Shown: in pieces, positions 42,009-50,737 of the stretch
Layout: every line of letters starts with the position of its first letter
How positions within the stretch are numbered: position 1 is the first letter of the stretch
Origin: Sphingomonadales bacterium
GTDB taxonomy: Bacteria > Pseudomonadota > Alphaproteobacteria > Sphingomonadales > Sphingomonadaceae
Assembly: GCA_016704425.1 (NCBI GenBank)
Contig: JADJAC010000011.1
Coordinates: forward strand, 806,001 to 870,000
Length of the DNA: 64,000 nt
Direction of reading: 5' to 3'
Translations under genes and position numbers: made by a program
Notes under the pieces: model-generated
Database searches by the model: none
Seen by the model: only the letters and a program-made list of their open reading frames with translations
Told to the model about the DNA's origin: nothing

Positions 42009-43004
42009 ATGGCACAGATCGTCCGGGCGGCATCGCTGGGTGGTTATCTGGAGTGCATGGCCGCACTGGACACGGATCCGGTCCCGCTGTTGCGTGAGCA
42101 GGGCCTGAGCCGCCAGCTGCTCGCAAACCCGGAACATCTGATCCCGGCGCAGGCCGTGGTCCGGCTGCTGGAGCGCAGTGCCAGGGCCAGTGGCTGCCGG
42201 TCGCTGGGACTGCGGATGGCAGAAGGGCGACTGTTGGCAAATCTGGGCAGCGCCAGCCTCCTGATCCTTCACCAGCCCTCGCTCAGGCACTCGTTGGAGG
42301 CGTTGCGTGAATTTCGCGGCCGGATCAATTCCACACTGGTGCTGACGCTTGACGAGCAACATGGCGAAGCCGTGCTGCGCGAGGACCTGATACTGGCTGT
42401 ACCCGAGCCTGCTGTGCAGGCGCATGAGCTGGGGCTGGGCGTTCTGGTCCGGTTGTGCCGCGCCGTGCTGGGCGATGGCTGGTCGCCGCGCCAGGTCTGC
42501 CTGACCAGTCCGGCACCCGCCGGATCCGAGCTGGCACCCTTCCGCCGCCTGCTACGGTGCGATCTGCAATTCGATGCCGAATTCAACGCGCTGATCTTTC
42601 CCGCCAGCGACCTCGACCGCACTGGCGTGCTGGCTGATCCCGGCATGGCGGCTCATGCCCGCAGCCTGCTCGATGCTGCGGGGCGAGGCGCGGAACGCAG
42701 TACGCGCGAGCAGGTTGAGTGGTCAATCCAGCTCTTGCTGCCCGTCGGCCGGGCAACGATCCAGAGCTGTGCGGCTTCGCTGGGGCTGACTGTGCGCACG
42801 CTGCAGCGCCGCCTCGACCAGGAGGGCGCGGTATTCAGCGATCTCCTGAACGCGGCGCGGAAGCAACTCTGTGTCCAGTATCTAGGCAATCCGCGGCTGC
42901 GGATTACCGATATCGCGGAGATGCTGGGCTATGGCTCGATCGCTGCCTTCAGCCGCTGGCACAAACAGGTGTTTGGCGAGCCGCCGCGATCCATGCGTCG
43001 TTGA
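42009..43004 (+). CDS. AraC-family transcriptional regulator
   Basis: The 331-residue protein begins MAQIVRAASLGGYLECMAAL. The N-terminal part (to about 190) is the AraC arabinose-binding-like PF12625 domain found in sphingomonad catabolic regulators. The C-terminal AraC double helix-turn-helix lies at 235-331 (LTVRTLQRRLDQEGAVFSDL, ITDIAEMLGYGSIAAFSRWH). The divergent position makes it the likely regulator of the quinone oxidoreductase/TauD pair. Confidence 0.88.
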   Translation: MAQIVRAASLGGYLECMAALDTDPVPLLREQGLSRQLLANPEHLIPAQAVVRLLERSARASGCRSLGLRMAEGRLLANLGSASLLILHQPSLRHSLEALREFRGRINSTLVLTLDEQHGEAVLREDLILAVPEPAVQAHELGLGVLVRLCRAVLGDGWSPRQVCLTSPAPAGSELAPFRRLLRCDLQFDAEFNALIFPASDLDRTGVLADPGMAAHARSLLDAAGRGAERSTREQVEWSIQLLLPVGRATIQSCAASLGLTVRTLQRRLDQEGAVFSDLLNAARKQLCVQYLGNPRLRITDIAEMLGYGSIAAFSRWHKQVFGEPPRSMRR

Positions 43005-43220
43005 GGTTTATCGGCTCAGACTTCATCTGCCAAACGTAACGCCAATTCATAGCTGTGACTGCAGTGATAGCGCCCTTTCCGGATCATCTTGCAGCGCATG
43101 TTGATCCCTTAATCGACGGGAGCTCTTCGATATTGCGCAAGCACAACGTGAAGCGAAAGCGGAACCTAGAAGCCTTCGACGGTATAGCGGCCGCCGCCAT
43201 GACCAAAACCAATCCCCGAC

Positions 43221-43251
43221 CAGAGACGAGTTCGCATCGGACTGACAGCAC
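43221..43251 (+). repeat. 31-bp repeat, copy 1
   Basis: CAGAGACGAGTTCGCATCGG and then ACTGACAGCAC. It matches copies 2 and 3 at 25 of 31 bases. The core GACTGACAG is invariant in copies 1-3. Confidence 0.85.
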
Positions 43252-43290
43252 CGCCTGAGTAGAGAGCAAGTTGGGGACAAATGCGTCAAC

Positions 43291-43321
43291 CAGAGTCAGG
43301 TTGGCATCCGACTGACAGCAA
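43291..43321 (+). repeat. 31-bp repeat, copy 2
   Basis: CAGAGTCAGGTTGGCATCCG and then ACTGACAGCAA. It starts 70 bases after copy 1 in the same direction. Confidence 0.85.
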
Positions 43322-43376
43322 CCTTGAAGGAAATAGGTCCCATGTTTGTCCCTGTAGTCGGCCAATTGATCGTTGA

Positions 43377-43407
43377 CAGAGACTTGTTGGCGTCAGACTG
43401 ACAGTAC
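43377..43407 (+). repeat. 31-bp repeat, copy 3
   Basis: CAGAGACTTGTTGGCGTCAG and then ACTGACAGTAC. It starts 86 bases after copy 2 and ends 28 bases before the SDR start. Confidence 0.85.
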
Positions 43408-43435
43408 CCATTAATCGATCAAGAGGAAATGCATC

Positions 43436-44194
43436 ATGGCACTTTCGGCAGATCTGTCGGGCAAGCGAGCATTGGTGACAGGGGCGTCCAGCGATGGCTT
43501 TGGCGCGCATTTTGCGCGGCGCCTAGCCGAGTGTGGAGCGCATGTCGTAGTATGCGCCCGTCGGCAAGCGCCCCTGGAGGCGCTCGTCTGCGAGATAGAG
43601 GCCGCGGGTGGGTCTGCTGCGGCGTTGCAGATGGACGTCGCCGATGCGGCGAGCGTCACTGCAGCCCTCGAGCAGGCGGGTCCGCTGGACATCCTTGTCA
43701 ACAACGCCGGGGTTGAAAAGTCGGGCTCGGTTCTTGCCATGACGGAAGCGGACTATGACTATGTTCTCGACATCAACCTCAAGGGAGTGTGGCTCGTCAC
43801 GTCAAGTGTTGCCAGGGCGATGCGCGACAGGGGGGCAGGCGGATCGATCATCAACATCGCCTCCATCACCGGGCATCGTGGCATGAAGGGTGCCGCCTTT
43901 TATGCTGTGTCCAAGGCGGGCGTACTGCATTTGACCCGGCAGCTTGCACTTGAGCTTGCAAGATTCAACATTCGGGTCAATTCGATCTCGCCTGGCTATT
44001 CTGCAACGGATCTGGCCCGGGATTTCCTCGCCTCGCCCGATGGAGACATCCTGCGCAAGCGTATCGCCATGCGTCGATTTGGAGAATATCCGGATCTGGA
44101 CGGTGCTCTGCTTCTGCTTGCTTCGGATGCGTCGCGCTACATGACGGGTGCTGACATTATTGTGGACGGCGGGCATTTGCTGCACCCGCTCTGA
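43436..44194 (+). CDS. short-chain dehydrogenase/reductase (SDR)
   Basis: The 252-residue classic SDR has the NAD(P) motif TGASSDGFG (Asp in place of the usual Gly), NNAG, and the active site IASITGHRG...YAVSKAGV (Ser, Tyr, Lys). The start has GAGGA upstream. It probably oxidises an alcohol in the nearby catabolic pathway. It is bordered on both sides by IS scraps, so it looks like a gene carried in on mobile DNA. Confidence 0.88.
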   Translation: MALSADLSGKRALVTGASSDGFGAHFARRLAECGAHVVVCARRQAPLEALVCEIEAAGGSAAALQMDVADAASVTAALEQAGPLDILVNNAGVEKSGSVLAMTEADYDYVLDINLKGVWLVTSSVARAMRDRGAGGSIINIASITGHRGMKGAAFYAVSKAGVLHLTRQLALELARFNIRVNSISPGYSATDLARDFLASPDGDILRKRIAMRRFGEYPDLDGALLLLASDASRYMTGADIIVDGGHLLHPL

Positions 44195-44210
44195 CGTCGG
44201 TAGTGTCAAA

Positions 44211-44585
44211 GGGCGCTGTCAAAGCGATTGCACCGCTTGGCAGCGAAGTCAGATGAGAGGCCGGGCAGGGGGCATGCCACGCCCTCGCAAACCCGCTAAA
44301 CTGTTCCGCTATTTTCACTCGTCGCCAGAGGTAATTCGCCTTGTCGTGCTGATCTATGTGCGGTTTCCGCTTTCGCTTAGAAACGTGGAGGACTTGCTTT
44401 TCGGGCGCGGGATTGATCTCTGCCACGAGACCGTTCGATTGTGGTGGAATCGTTTTGGCCCGAAGAAAGGCAGAGAAAATAGAGAATTATGGCGGAGTTG
44501 CTTTCCGCCCGCTTCAAGGGTGACGAGGGACTGGCAATCGCGGCGTCAGATCGCAGCGAAACTCGTCCCCAGATTTCGTTCCTGA
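44211..44585 (+). mobile_element. IS6-family element remnant (left end and transposase N-terminus)
   Basis: An IS6-type terminal sequence (GGGCGCTGTCAAAGCGATTG at 44211) is followed by an ATG at 44274 giving MPRPRKPAKLFRYFHSSPEV and VRFPLSLRNVEDLLFGRGID, LCHETVRLWWNRFGP. The DDE core is missing; after FGP the frame is unrelated. No matching right end is seen before 45133. Confidence 0.75.
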
Positions 44586-45133
44586 TTTAGGTGTTTGTTT
44601 TCCCCGGTCCGTGAAAGCGCTCTTCTGTTATTGCATGCAGAGATTGCGCATTTCAGCCCTTAGGAATCCCGGCTTTCCAAATGTCTTGTGGGCGACAGAC
44701 ATGCCAGGAATCCGGGCTAATCTCGTTAAAACTGCATTTGAACAGGCGAACTGCGCCAGAGCGCAGCCCAGTAGATGCCAACATACCGACCTAAAGCGGA
44801 TGCCTTCGGGTCGACCCGAAAATGCCATTCGACAACTTATTGAACTATCGGCTGCTTCCGATGGCGAATTCTTGAAGACGCAATTGTCGGCTTTGTCCAC
44901 GTCTTCTGACGCGTCATGTCTGTCCCAACGTCTGTTTTCCACCCCATAATCGCCATTCAAGCTCAGCGAACTTCATCCTAAAAGCGGACTAAGGATCCAA
45001 ACTTTTTACATTTTACATTGGGTCCGTTCGCAGACCGAAAATGGAGAGAAGCCATCGGGCGGCTGGCCCCGCCCTTGCCATTGCACGGGCCTTCCGATAT
45101 CTCCCGTGGGGAGGAGAACAACGAAAGCGCGCA
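44586..45133. other. intergenic region, remains of IS excision or decay
   Basis: The 548 bases hold no protein I can support. The frame 44611-44949 has no family and odd composition. It is probably decayed IS DNA. Confidence 0.5.
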
Positions 45134-45622
45134 ATGATTAGGGGCATCCATCATGTCGCGATCCACGTCCGCAACCTTGATCAGATGATCCAGTTCTATC
45201 GTGATGCCTTCGGCTTCGAGCTGCTCGGGGCGGGCTTCGAATGGAATAATCAGGAAAAGCTTGATCTCATCCTGGACGTGCCCGGATCTGCAGCGCGGCA
45301 GGCAATGATGCGTGCCGGCACCTGTTACGTCGAACTTTTCGAGTTCAGCGCTCCTGCGCCTGAGTCAGACCGGCCGCTTCGTCCCTATGACAAAGGCTAT
45401 ACTCATATTTGTGTCGATGTGACCGATATCGAATTCGAATATGAACGGCTAAAGTCTCTCGGCATGACCTTCGGCCATTCCGAGCCGGTCGACGTGGGTA
45501 TTGTCAAGACAATCTATGGTCGAGATCCTGAAGGCAATATCATTGAAATTCAGCAGACCGCGGCGCATTGCGAAGTGAAGCTGGAAGATCTCACCTTAGC
45601 GGCCTGCGCTTTGCCTGAATAG
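45134..45622 (+). CDS. VOC-superfamily (glyoxalase-like) protein
   Basis: The 162-residue protein begins MIRGIHHVAIHVRNLDQMIQ and holds two beta-alpha-beta-beta-beta units, with metal-ligand candidates His in IHHVAIH, Glu in YVELFEF, His in THICVDV and Glu in NIIEIQQ. These match the metal-binding pattern of VOC enzymes (glyoxalase, isomerase, epimerase, dioxygenase). The substrate is not known. The start was chosen for the family's usual MI-HH opening. An upstream ATG at 45041 adds 31 non-family residues. Confidence 0.82.
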   Translation: MIRGIHHVAIHVRNLDQMIQFYRDAFGFELLGAGFEWNNQEKLDLILDVPGSAARQAMMRAGTCYVELFEFSAPAPESDRPLRPYDKGYTHICVDVTDIEFEYERLKSLGMTFGHSEPVDVGIVKTIYGRDPEGNIIEIQQTAAHCEVKLEDLTLAACALPE

Positions 45623-45748
45623 CTTTCGGGCGCCAATCGAAGGTTCAGCTCGGTCGGCTTGTGTCGGACGAGGCGTGATAGTCGGCGCCAGCGAGTTTGG
45701 TCCGGTTGACGCCTGAGCGGGCGAAATTGAACAGCGGAATCCGCATCT

Positions 45749-45779
45749 CGAAGGCGAGTTCGCATCGGACTGAAAGTAC
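45749..45779 (+). repeat. 31-bp repeat, copy 4
   Basis: CGAAGGCGAGTTCGCATCGG and then ACTGAAAGTAC. It matches copy 1 at 26 of 31 bases and lies in the same direction as copies 1-3. Confidence 0.8.
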
Positions 45780-45829
45780 TCCGCTCATCCTTAGCTTGGG
45801 GCTGTAGTGGCCACGTCACTCTACAAGCC

Positions 45830-45853
45830 AAACCGCCGATTAGGCGGCGGTTT
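45830..45853. terminator. 9-bp hairpin, possible terminator after the VOC gene
   Basis: AAACCGCCG (45830-45838) and CGGCGGTTT (45845-45853) pair perfectly around ATTAGG. Only three Ts end the stem and no long T-run follows. It could stop transcripts before the P450 operon. Confidence 0.5.
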
Positions 45854-45924
45854 GTGCAGGTGCAGAAAGGGGCAAGGTTTGATGCGCCACCAATCATCGA
45901 ATGCTGCCTGGGTTGCGATAATAG

Positions 45925-46092
45925 ATGGGCATGCATGAAGCGGATGCTCCGAACCCGGTAATCACGGATATGCCGCTCGCGGCGAAGACCAAGATCTTCA
46001 AGGACGACGATGAGAACTTCCTCGGCCTGTCATCGCTTTGGACATTTCCCTGGCATGTAGTTGGCGCGGGCCCGGTACTGGCTTCGTGGTGA
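45925..46092 (+). CDS. small hypothetical protein before the P450 gene
   Basis: The 55-residue frame (MGMHEADAPNPVITDMPLAA, KTKIFKDDDENFLGLSSLWT) ends 58 bases before the P450 start. The composition looks more like coding than its surroundings. No family is recognised. It may be a truncated leader of another gene. Confidence 0.35.
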   Translation: MGMHEADAPNPVITDMPLAAKTKIFKDDDENFLGLSSLWTFPWHVVGAGPVLASW

Positions 46093-46150
46093 TCGGCACA
46101 TCGGGGCGCGATCCGCGTCGAGCCCCCGTGACAGCCTTGGGAGATGCGTG

Positions 46151-47416
46151 ATGCAAGCACCTGAAGTCGATGGCTTTTTCACCCGTGCTGCGATCACGGA
46201 CCCTCTGCCATTCCTAGCCGAAGCTCGTGAACACTATCCCGTGTTCCGTTCGCCGATGGCCGATGGGCAGCTAGGCTTCGTCGTTACCCGCTACGAAGAC
46301 GTCAAGACGGTCTACGCAAACGCCGTCGACTTCTCGAATGCCTATGCCCATGTGCTTCGGCCTGCACATGACGCTGGCAAGAGGCAATTGGACGAAGAGG
46401 CCGAGAGCTTCGACTACAACAAATATGCCTCGTTCCTTCTGACCGAAGATGACCCAATCCATGCGAAACGGCGCGACCTCGTGGCAGCCGTCTTCCGCGC
46501 CAAATCGGTCAATGACCTTACCCCCGCAATTCATGCGCGCTGTGACCGCATAATCGACAGCTTCATCGCCAGGGGCGAGGCAGACCTGATCAACGACTTC
46601 GCGGTTCCGCTCGCACTTGGCACCATCCTGCAAATCATTGGGTTTGGCGATCAACTTGTCGGTCGCGCATATGAGTGGTCGCTGGCCGCGGCAATGCGCA
46701 TTTCGCACAGCGGCACGCCCGAGCAGGAGCGCGAGGCAGCCCGGCATATCGCGGAAATGATCGCCTACCTCAGGCAGGCGGTTGCGGATATCCGCACAGG
46801 CAAGCCGTTCGACGAGGGCAGCATTGCCTACCAGGTTGTCAGCGCGCGAGAGGACGGCGATTTCCTCCTCGACGATGATGAGGCCGTCTCGTTCCTCCAC
46901 GAACTGCTGTTTGCGGGCAACGAGACCACGCGTGCGACCATTGTCGCGGCGATTGCACTGGTGCTGCGTCATCCCGACCAAATGACCCTGCTACGGCAGA
47001 ACCGGGCGCTTCTCGACAACGCGGTTGAGGAAACGCTGCGATACCATTCGACTGGTGCGGCGATCTGGCGCATTGCCGCTCGCGATACGTGGATCGGGGA
47101 TATCGAGGTGCCGGCAGGCGCCATCCTCAATCTGCGCATGGACTCGGCCAATCGGGATGCAAGTGTTTTTGCAGATCCAGACCGGTTTGATATCACGCGC
47201 AAGGGATCGAAAGCGCATCTCGGCTTCGGTTATGGGCTGCACCACTGCGTGGGCAACCTTCTCGCCAAACGCGAGACTCTGGTCGCGCTCGACCGGGTGA
47301 CCGAACGGCTCAAGGGTCTGGCGCTGGTGCCCGAGGCCTGCGACTTCGCCCGCGAGCCCCACATTCTGGCCCATGCGTTCAAGGCGGTGCGCATCCGCTT
47401 CGATCCGGGGAACTGA
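46151..47416 (+). CDS. cytochrome P450
   Basis: The 421-residue soluble bacterial P450 has the I-helix oxygen motif ELLFAGNETTRATI (AGNETT), the K-helix EETLRY and the heme loop FGYGLHHCVGN with the cysteine ligand. No membrane anchor. The start at 46151 (MQAPEVDGFF) is chosen by family length; a longer frame opens at 46061. It heads a tightly packed operon, with 1 base to the next gene. Redox partners are not adjacent. The substrate is unknown. Confidence 0.92.
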   Translation: MQAPEVDGFFTRAAITDPLPFLAEAREHYPVFRSPMADGQLGFVVTRYEDVKTVYANAVDFSNAYAHVLRPAHDAGKRQLDEEAESFDYNKYASFLLTEDDPIHAKRRDLVAAVFRAKSVNDLTPAIHARCDRIIDSFIARGEADLINDFAVPLALGTILQIIGFGDQLVGRAYEWSLAAAMRISHSGTPEQEREAARHIAEMIAYLRQAVADIRTGKPFDEGSIAYQVVSAREDGDFLLDDDEAVSFLHELLFAGNETTRATIVAAIALVLRHPDQMTLLRQNRALLDNAVEETLRYHSTGAAIWRIAARDTWIGDIEVPAGAILNLRMDSANRDASVFADPDRFDITRKGSKAHLGFGYGLHHCVGNLLAKRETLVALDRVTERLKGLALVPEACDFAREPHILAHAFKAVRIRFDPGN

Positions 47417-47417
47417 G

Positions 47418-48641
47418 GTGGCTGACGCTGCCTCCGAGAGGTTGCTGAGCGGCAGAGCGTGGAGCGACTTCTGCGATGTTCTCAAGGTTGCTGGCGAGAT
47501 CGTTGACCGGTTCGAGGACATTGACGACCTTGACCGCACCGAATGGTATCGGTGCCTCTCGCGCTATACGCGCGGCATGCTCGAACGCTATGTTGAGGCG
47601 GGCGATCCCGGCCGGCTGGAACTGGTCGAGATGGCATGGCGTCACTCGATCAATTGCACATCCCCGATGCAAGACCAGCTCTTTGCCGAGTTCGACCCCA
47701 GCCATGAGTATCGGTTGTTCGGGAATCGCCATGATTGCCCCTACATCGTGTTCATGTCGTGGACCCACCGCCAGCCAGCCGACTTTGGCGCGCGGGATTG
47801 GGCGCCCGCCGGGATCGAGGGTCTGAAGGAATTCGATCCGGCCTGGCTTCCGGCCGTCGGAACGCTGTTGAGCGATGATGTGCCATTCGATGCAGCCGGC
47901 AATTTCGAAGTTATTGTCAGCCAGAATCGCCCAGCCGACGGCACGTCCTGGCTGCCCATCACGCCCGATTGCGTCGGCCTTCTGATCCGCACTCATTATC
48001 ACAGCTGGGACGGAGTTCAGCGCGCGCAAATCGGCATCGAGCGGATCGGGGGAGAGCCGCCCCGGCCGATCCGACCAGATGATCTCAGCCGAATGTTGGC
48101 CAAATCGGCGCAAGCGGTGCTCGGCTATGCCGAATTGCTGCGTGGCTGGTGGCAGGACAAACTTTCGCGGCGGCCCAATGCGATCACCTACAGCCAGGCG
48201 ACTTACCTTTCCAACGGCGGTGTGCCCGATCGGCGGCATCACGGTTTTGGCTGTTGGCAAAAGGGTCCGGACGAGGCGCTGGTCGTGCGCTTCACCCCGC
48301 CGCCGTCCCGGTTCTGGACTTTCCAGGTTTGCAATATCTGGCAGGAAAACCTCGACAACTATGCCGACGGGCAGGGCTACCTTAGCAACGGATCGACCTT
48401 GCTGGAACCAGATGGATCGGTCCTGTTCGTGCTGGCCGACCGCGACCCGCGCGTGGGCGCGCGGTGGGTGGACAGTTACGGCCATCAGCACGGGGTCTGG
48501 AGCTCGCGCCTGATCCATGTCGATGGCGATCCCCCGGCCATTTCGGTCCACCGAATTGCGTTCAGCGATCTCTGTGCCAGCGGGATCGCGGGTCTTGCAC
48601 CGGAAACCGCCATTGTCAGTGGCGGCCCGGCCCCCGATTGA
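47418..48641 (+). CDS. DUF1214 domain protein
   Basis: The 407-residue protein starts at a GTG one base after the P450 stop. Its C-terminal part (about 280-390) has the DUF1214 look, FWTFQVCNIWQENLDNYADG, the DGSVLFVLADRDPR strand and WVDSYGHQHGVWSSRLI. Such proteins appear often in steroid- and terpene-degradation clusters of actinobacteria and sphingomonads. No catalytic mechanism is known. The N-terminal 150 residues are helical. Confidence 0.75.
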   Translation: MADAASERLLSGRAWSDFCDVLKVAGEIVDRFEDIDDLDRTEWYRCLSRYTRGMLERYVEAGDPGRLELVEMAWRHSINCTSPMQDQLFAEFDPSHEYRLFGNRHDCPYIVFMSWTHRQPADFGARDWAPAGIEGLKEFDPAWLPAVGTLLSDDVPFDAAGNFEVIVSQNRPADGTSWLPITPDCVGLLIRTHYHSWDGVQRAQIGIERIGGEPPRPIRPDDLSRMLAKSAQAVLGYAELLRGWWQDKLSRRPNAITYSQATYLSNGGVPDRRHHGFGCWQKGPDEALVVRFTPPPSRFWTFQVCNIWQENLDNYADGQGYLSNGSTLLEPDGSVLFVLADRDPRVGARWVDSYGHQHGVWSSRLIHVDGDPPAISVHRIAFSDLCASGIAGLAPETAIVSGGPAPD

Positions 48642-48654
48642 AGGAGTAAGCGAG

Positions 48655-49419
48655 ATGCGGGACTATTGGTCCAATGTCACATTTGATTACGCCGGCGCGC
48701 ATGTTCTCGTCACAGGCGGGACCAGCGGCCTCGGAGCCTCGATCGCGCAGGCCTATCGCGAGGCCGGCGCCGAGGTGATCATCACCGGCACTCGCGGCTC
48801 GGCGACTGACTATGACGAGGACCTGACCGGCTATCGCTACGCCCGGCTCGATGTTGAGAATCGGGCGCAGATAGATGCGCTGGCGCAGTCCATTCCGAAG
48901 TTGGACATCCTGATCAACAATGCCGGCGGTATTCTGGCGGCGCAGGGACTGGACGAGATGGAGCCCGATGTGTTCGAGCGTGCTATCGCCATTCACCTGC
49001 TCAGCGGGCAGCGGCTCGCCGCGCGCCTGCGCGATCGTCTCGCCTGCTCTATGCTTCCCGGCGGCGGATCGGTGATCGGCATGGGATCATTGGGCTCGTT
49101 CTTCGGGCTTGAGGTCATTCCCGGCTATGGACCAGCCAAGACTGGGCTGCTTGGGCTCACCCGGGCGCTCGCTGTGGCCTGGGGCAAGCACAACATTCGC
49201 GTGAACACCGTCGCGGCCGGAACGACGCTGACTCGGATGACCGCGCCCTTCATTGGCGACCCTGCCTTCTCGCTCGAGCATCTCGCACGAACGCCGCTGG
49301 GTCGCCACGGCGTTCCTGAGGACATCAACGGGACAGTGCTGTTTGTGACCAGCGGAGCCGCCGCTTGGCTGACGGGGCAGGTCATTGCGGTCGACGGCGG
49401 CTACACGATCATGGGTTGA
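48655..49419 (+). CDS. short-chain dehydrogenase/reductase (SDR)
   Basis: The 254-residue SDR starts at 48655 with AAGGAG upstream, 13 bases after the DUF1214 gene. It has the NAD(P) motif VTGGTSGLGASIAQ, NNAGG, and the catalytic YGPAK (Tyr, Lys) with Ser in MGSLGS. It probably oxidises the alcohol made by the P450 in the operon. The dinucleotide is not decided. Confidence 0.9.
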   Translation: MRDYWSNVTFDYAGAHVLVTGGTSGLGASIAQAYREAGAEVIITGTRGSATDYDEDLTGYRYARLDVENRAQIDALAQSIPKLDILINNAGGILAAQGLDEMEPDVFERAIAIHLLSGQRLAARLRDRLACSMLPGGGSVIGMGSLGSFFGLEVIPGYGPAKTGLLGLTRALAVAWGKHNIRVNTVAAGTTLTRMTAPFIGDPAFSLEHLARTPLGRHGVPEDINGTVLFVTSGAAAWLTGQVIAVDGGYTIMG

Positions 49420-49446
49420 GGGGCCGGGAAGGGGAGAACGACACAC

Positions 49447-50688
49447 ATGGACGACGTAGAAAAGATCTATCTCGACGATCTCGACAAACCGGTGCGTAAT
49501 GCCGTGGAAGAAGAGGCTTACCGTTCGGGCGCGCCGGTCGAAATGACACCAGATGCGGTGCTCGCGGCCGCCGTCGAGCGCACCGGCCTCGCTGATTTCG
49601 GCCCCAATGACTTCCGCGAGCGGCTTGCCGTTTGGATGCAGGCGGCGGACGAGGACACGGGGCTGGCAATATCCGGCCGGCAGCAGGTCTGGGATCAGGC
49701 CGTGCTTTATGCCGCCAACAGGCTGCAGCTCGAAGATCTGATACGGCGACAACCAGAGATCCTCGACATCAAGATCGACCGGCCCATCATGATCGCCGGC
49801 TTGCCGCGTTCGGGCACAACGCACCTAGTAAACATGCTCGCCGCCGACCCGCGGCTCAGGTCGTCGCAGCTGTGGGAAATGTGCTTCCCGTTTCCGCTCC
49901 CCGGCGAAAAGCCCGGTCCGATCGAGCAGAGCCCTCGTTTCGAGATGACGAAGGAAATGTGGAAGAACAACAATGTGGTTCTGCCCCATATGGCGGCGAT
50001 CCACGAGATGCATCCCGACCATGTCCACGAGAACATCGAGTTTCAGGGCATGGATTTCAGTTCCTACCAGCTCGAATGGCGCGCCCGGGTGCCGCGATGG
50101 AGCCACTACTACTTCGCCCATGATCAGACGCCGCACTACGCCTATGAGAAGAAAATGATGCAGGCCCTGACCTGGATGCGCGGCCCCAATCGCTGGCTTA
50201 CCAAGGCGCCGCCGAACATGGAGAACCTGATCCCGCTCCACACGGTGTTCCCCGATGCTACAATCGTCATCACGCATCGCGATCCGGTGGCGGTGATCCG
50301 CTCTTCGCTGACCTTGCTGGCCTATTGGGACCGCATCCGCCGCGATGAGCAGGATCTGCCGGGCCTTGCGCGCCACTGGCTGTGGCGGATCGAGATGATG
50401 CTCAAGGCCTGCGTGCGCGATCACGACGCGCTGCCGCAACATCAGGTCGTCGATGTGATCTTCCCGCGCTACATGGCCGATCAGGAAGGCGTGGTCGAAG
50501 CGATTTACAAGGCTGCCAACCTCGACCTGATCCCGGAGGCCAGAGACCGGATCAAGGCCTATATCGCGGCAAACAGACGCGGACGCCACGGGGCCGTCCA
50601 GTACGATCTCTCGAAATTCGGCGTCACTGTGGAGGAGATCCACGAACGCTTCGCATTCTACTACGAGAAGTTTCCGGTTCGGGAATGA
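49447..50688 (+). CDS. sulfotransferase-family protein
   Basis: The 413-residue protein has the PAPS-binding loop MIAGLPRSGTTHLVN (about 115-129) and the 3'-phosphate strand VIVITHRDPVAVIRSSL (TIVITHRDPVAVIRS). It belongs to the Sulfotransfer_3 family, common in sphingomonads. An N-terminal helical region of 110 residues precedes the domain. It is the fourth gene of the operon (27 bases after the SDR). A sulfotransferase inside a catabolic operon is unusual and may work on a hydroxylated intermediate. Confidence 0.82.
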   Translation: MDDVEKIYLDDLDKPVRNAVEEEAYRSGAPVEMTPDAVLAAAVERTGLADFGPNDFRERLAVWMQAADEDTGLAISGRQQVWDQAVLYAANRLQLEDLIRRQPEILDIKIDRPIMIAGLPRSGTTHLVNMLAADPRLRSSQLWEMCFPFPLPGEKPGPIEQSPRFEMTKEMWKNNNVVLPHMAAIHEMHPDHVHENIEFQGMDFSSYQLEWRARVPRWSHYYFAHDQTPHYAYEKKMMQALTWMRGPNRWLTKAPPNMENLIPLHTVFPDATIVITHRDPVAVIRSSLTLLAYWDRIRRDEQDLPGLARHWLWRIEMMLKACVRDHDALPQHQVVDVIFPRYMADQEGVVEAIYKAANLDLIPEARDRIKAYIAANRRGRHGAVQYDLSKFGVTVEEIHERFAFYYEKFPVRE

Positions 50689-50737
50689 GCACTGCCGGGG
50701 GACCGGTTTTGGTGATGTGCAATGGGAGGATGGGGTT

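Larger units (their letters stand above)
43005..43435. other. IS-scar region with a decayed transposase fragment
   Basis: No intact gene. On the - strand at about 43105-43165 the frame gives FRFTLCLRNIEELPSIKG, which matches the IS6 N-terminal segment at 44284-44450 (VRFPLSLRNVEDLLFGRG) at 9 of 18 positions. Three 31-bp repeats lie to its right. The + strand frame 43055-43258 has no family. Confidence 0.5.
45623..46150. other. gap before the P450 operon: repeat copy 4, hairpin and small frame
   Basis: It holds a fourth copy of the 31-bp repeat (45749-45779), a terminator-like hairpin (45830-45853) and a 55-residue frame (45925-46092). No larger gene is seen. Confidence 0.5.

Noticed and set aside
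43221..43407. CRISPR-like array
   Set aside because: Only three imperfect 31-bp repeats with spacing of 70 and 86 bases (39 and 55 between), no cas genes, and repeats differ at up to 6 positions.
44611..44949. Possible protein after the IS6 remnant
   Set aside because: No ribosome binding site, no family, composition unlike neighbours; more likely decayed IS DNA.
47379..48551. Long - strand frame opposite the DUF1214 gene
   Set aside because: Antisense shadow; the + gene is packed in an operon with one-base spacing.
49447..50688. Close relation between the two sulfotransferase-like genes (11578 and 49447)
   Set aside because: The PAPS loops differ (VPKNGSQTARS versus LPRSGTTHLVN), lengths differ almost twofold, and they fit different sulfotransferase families.
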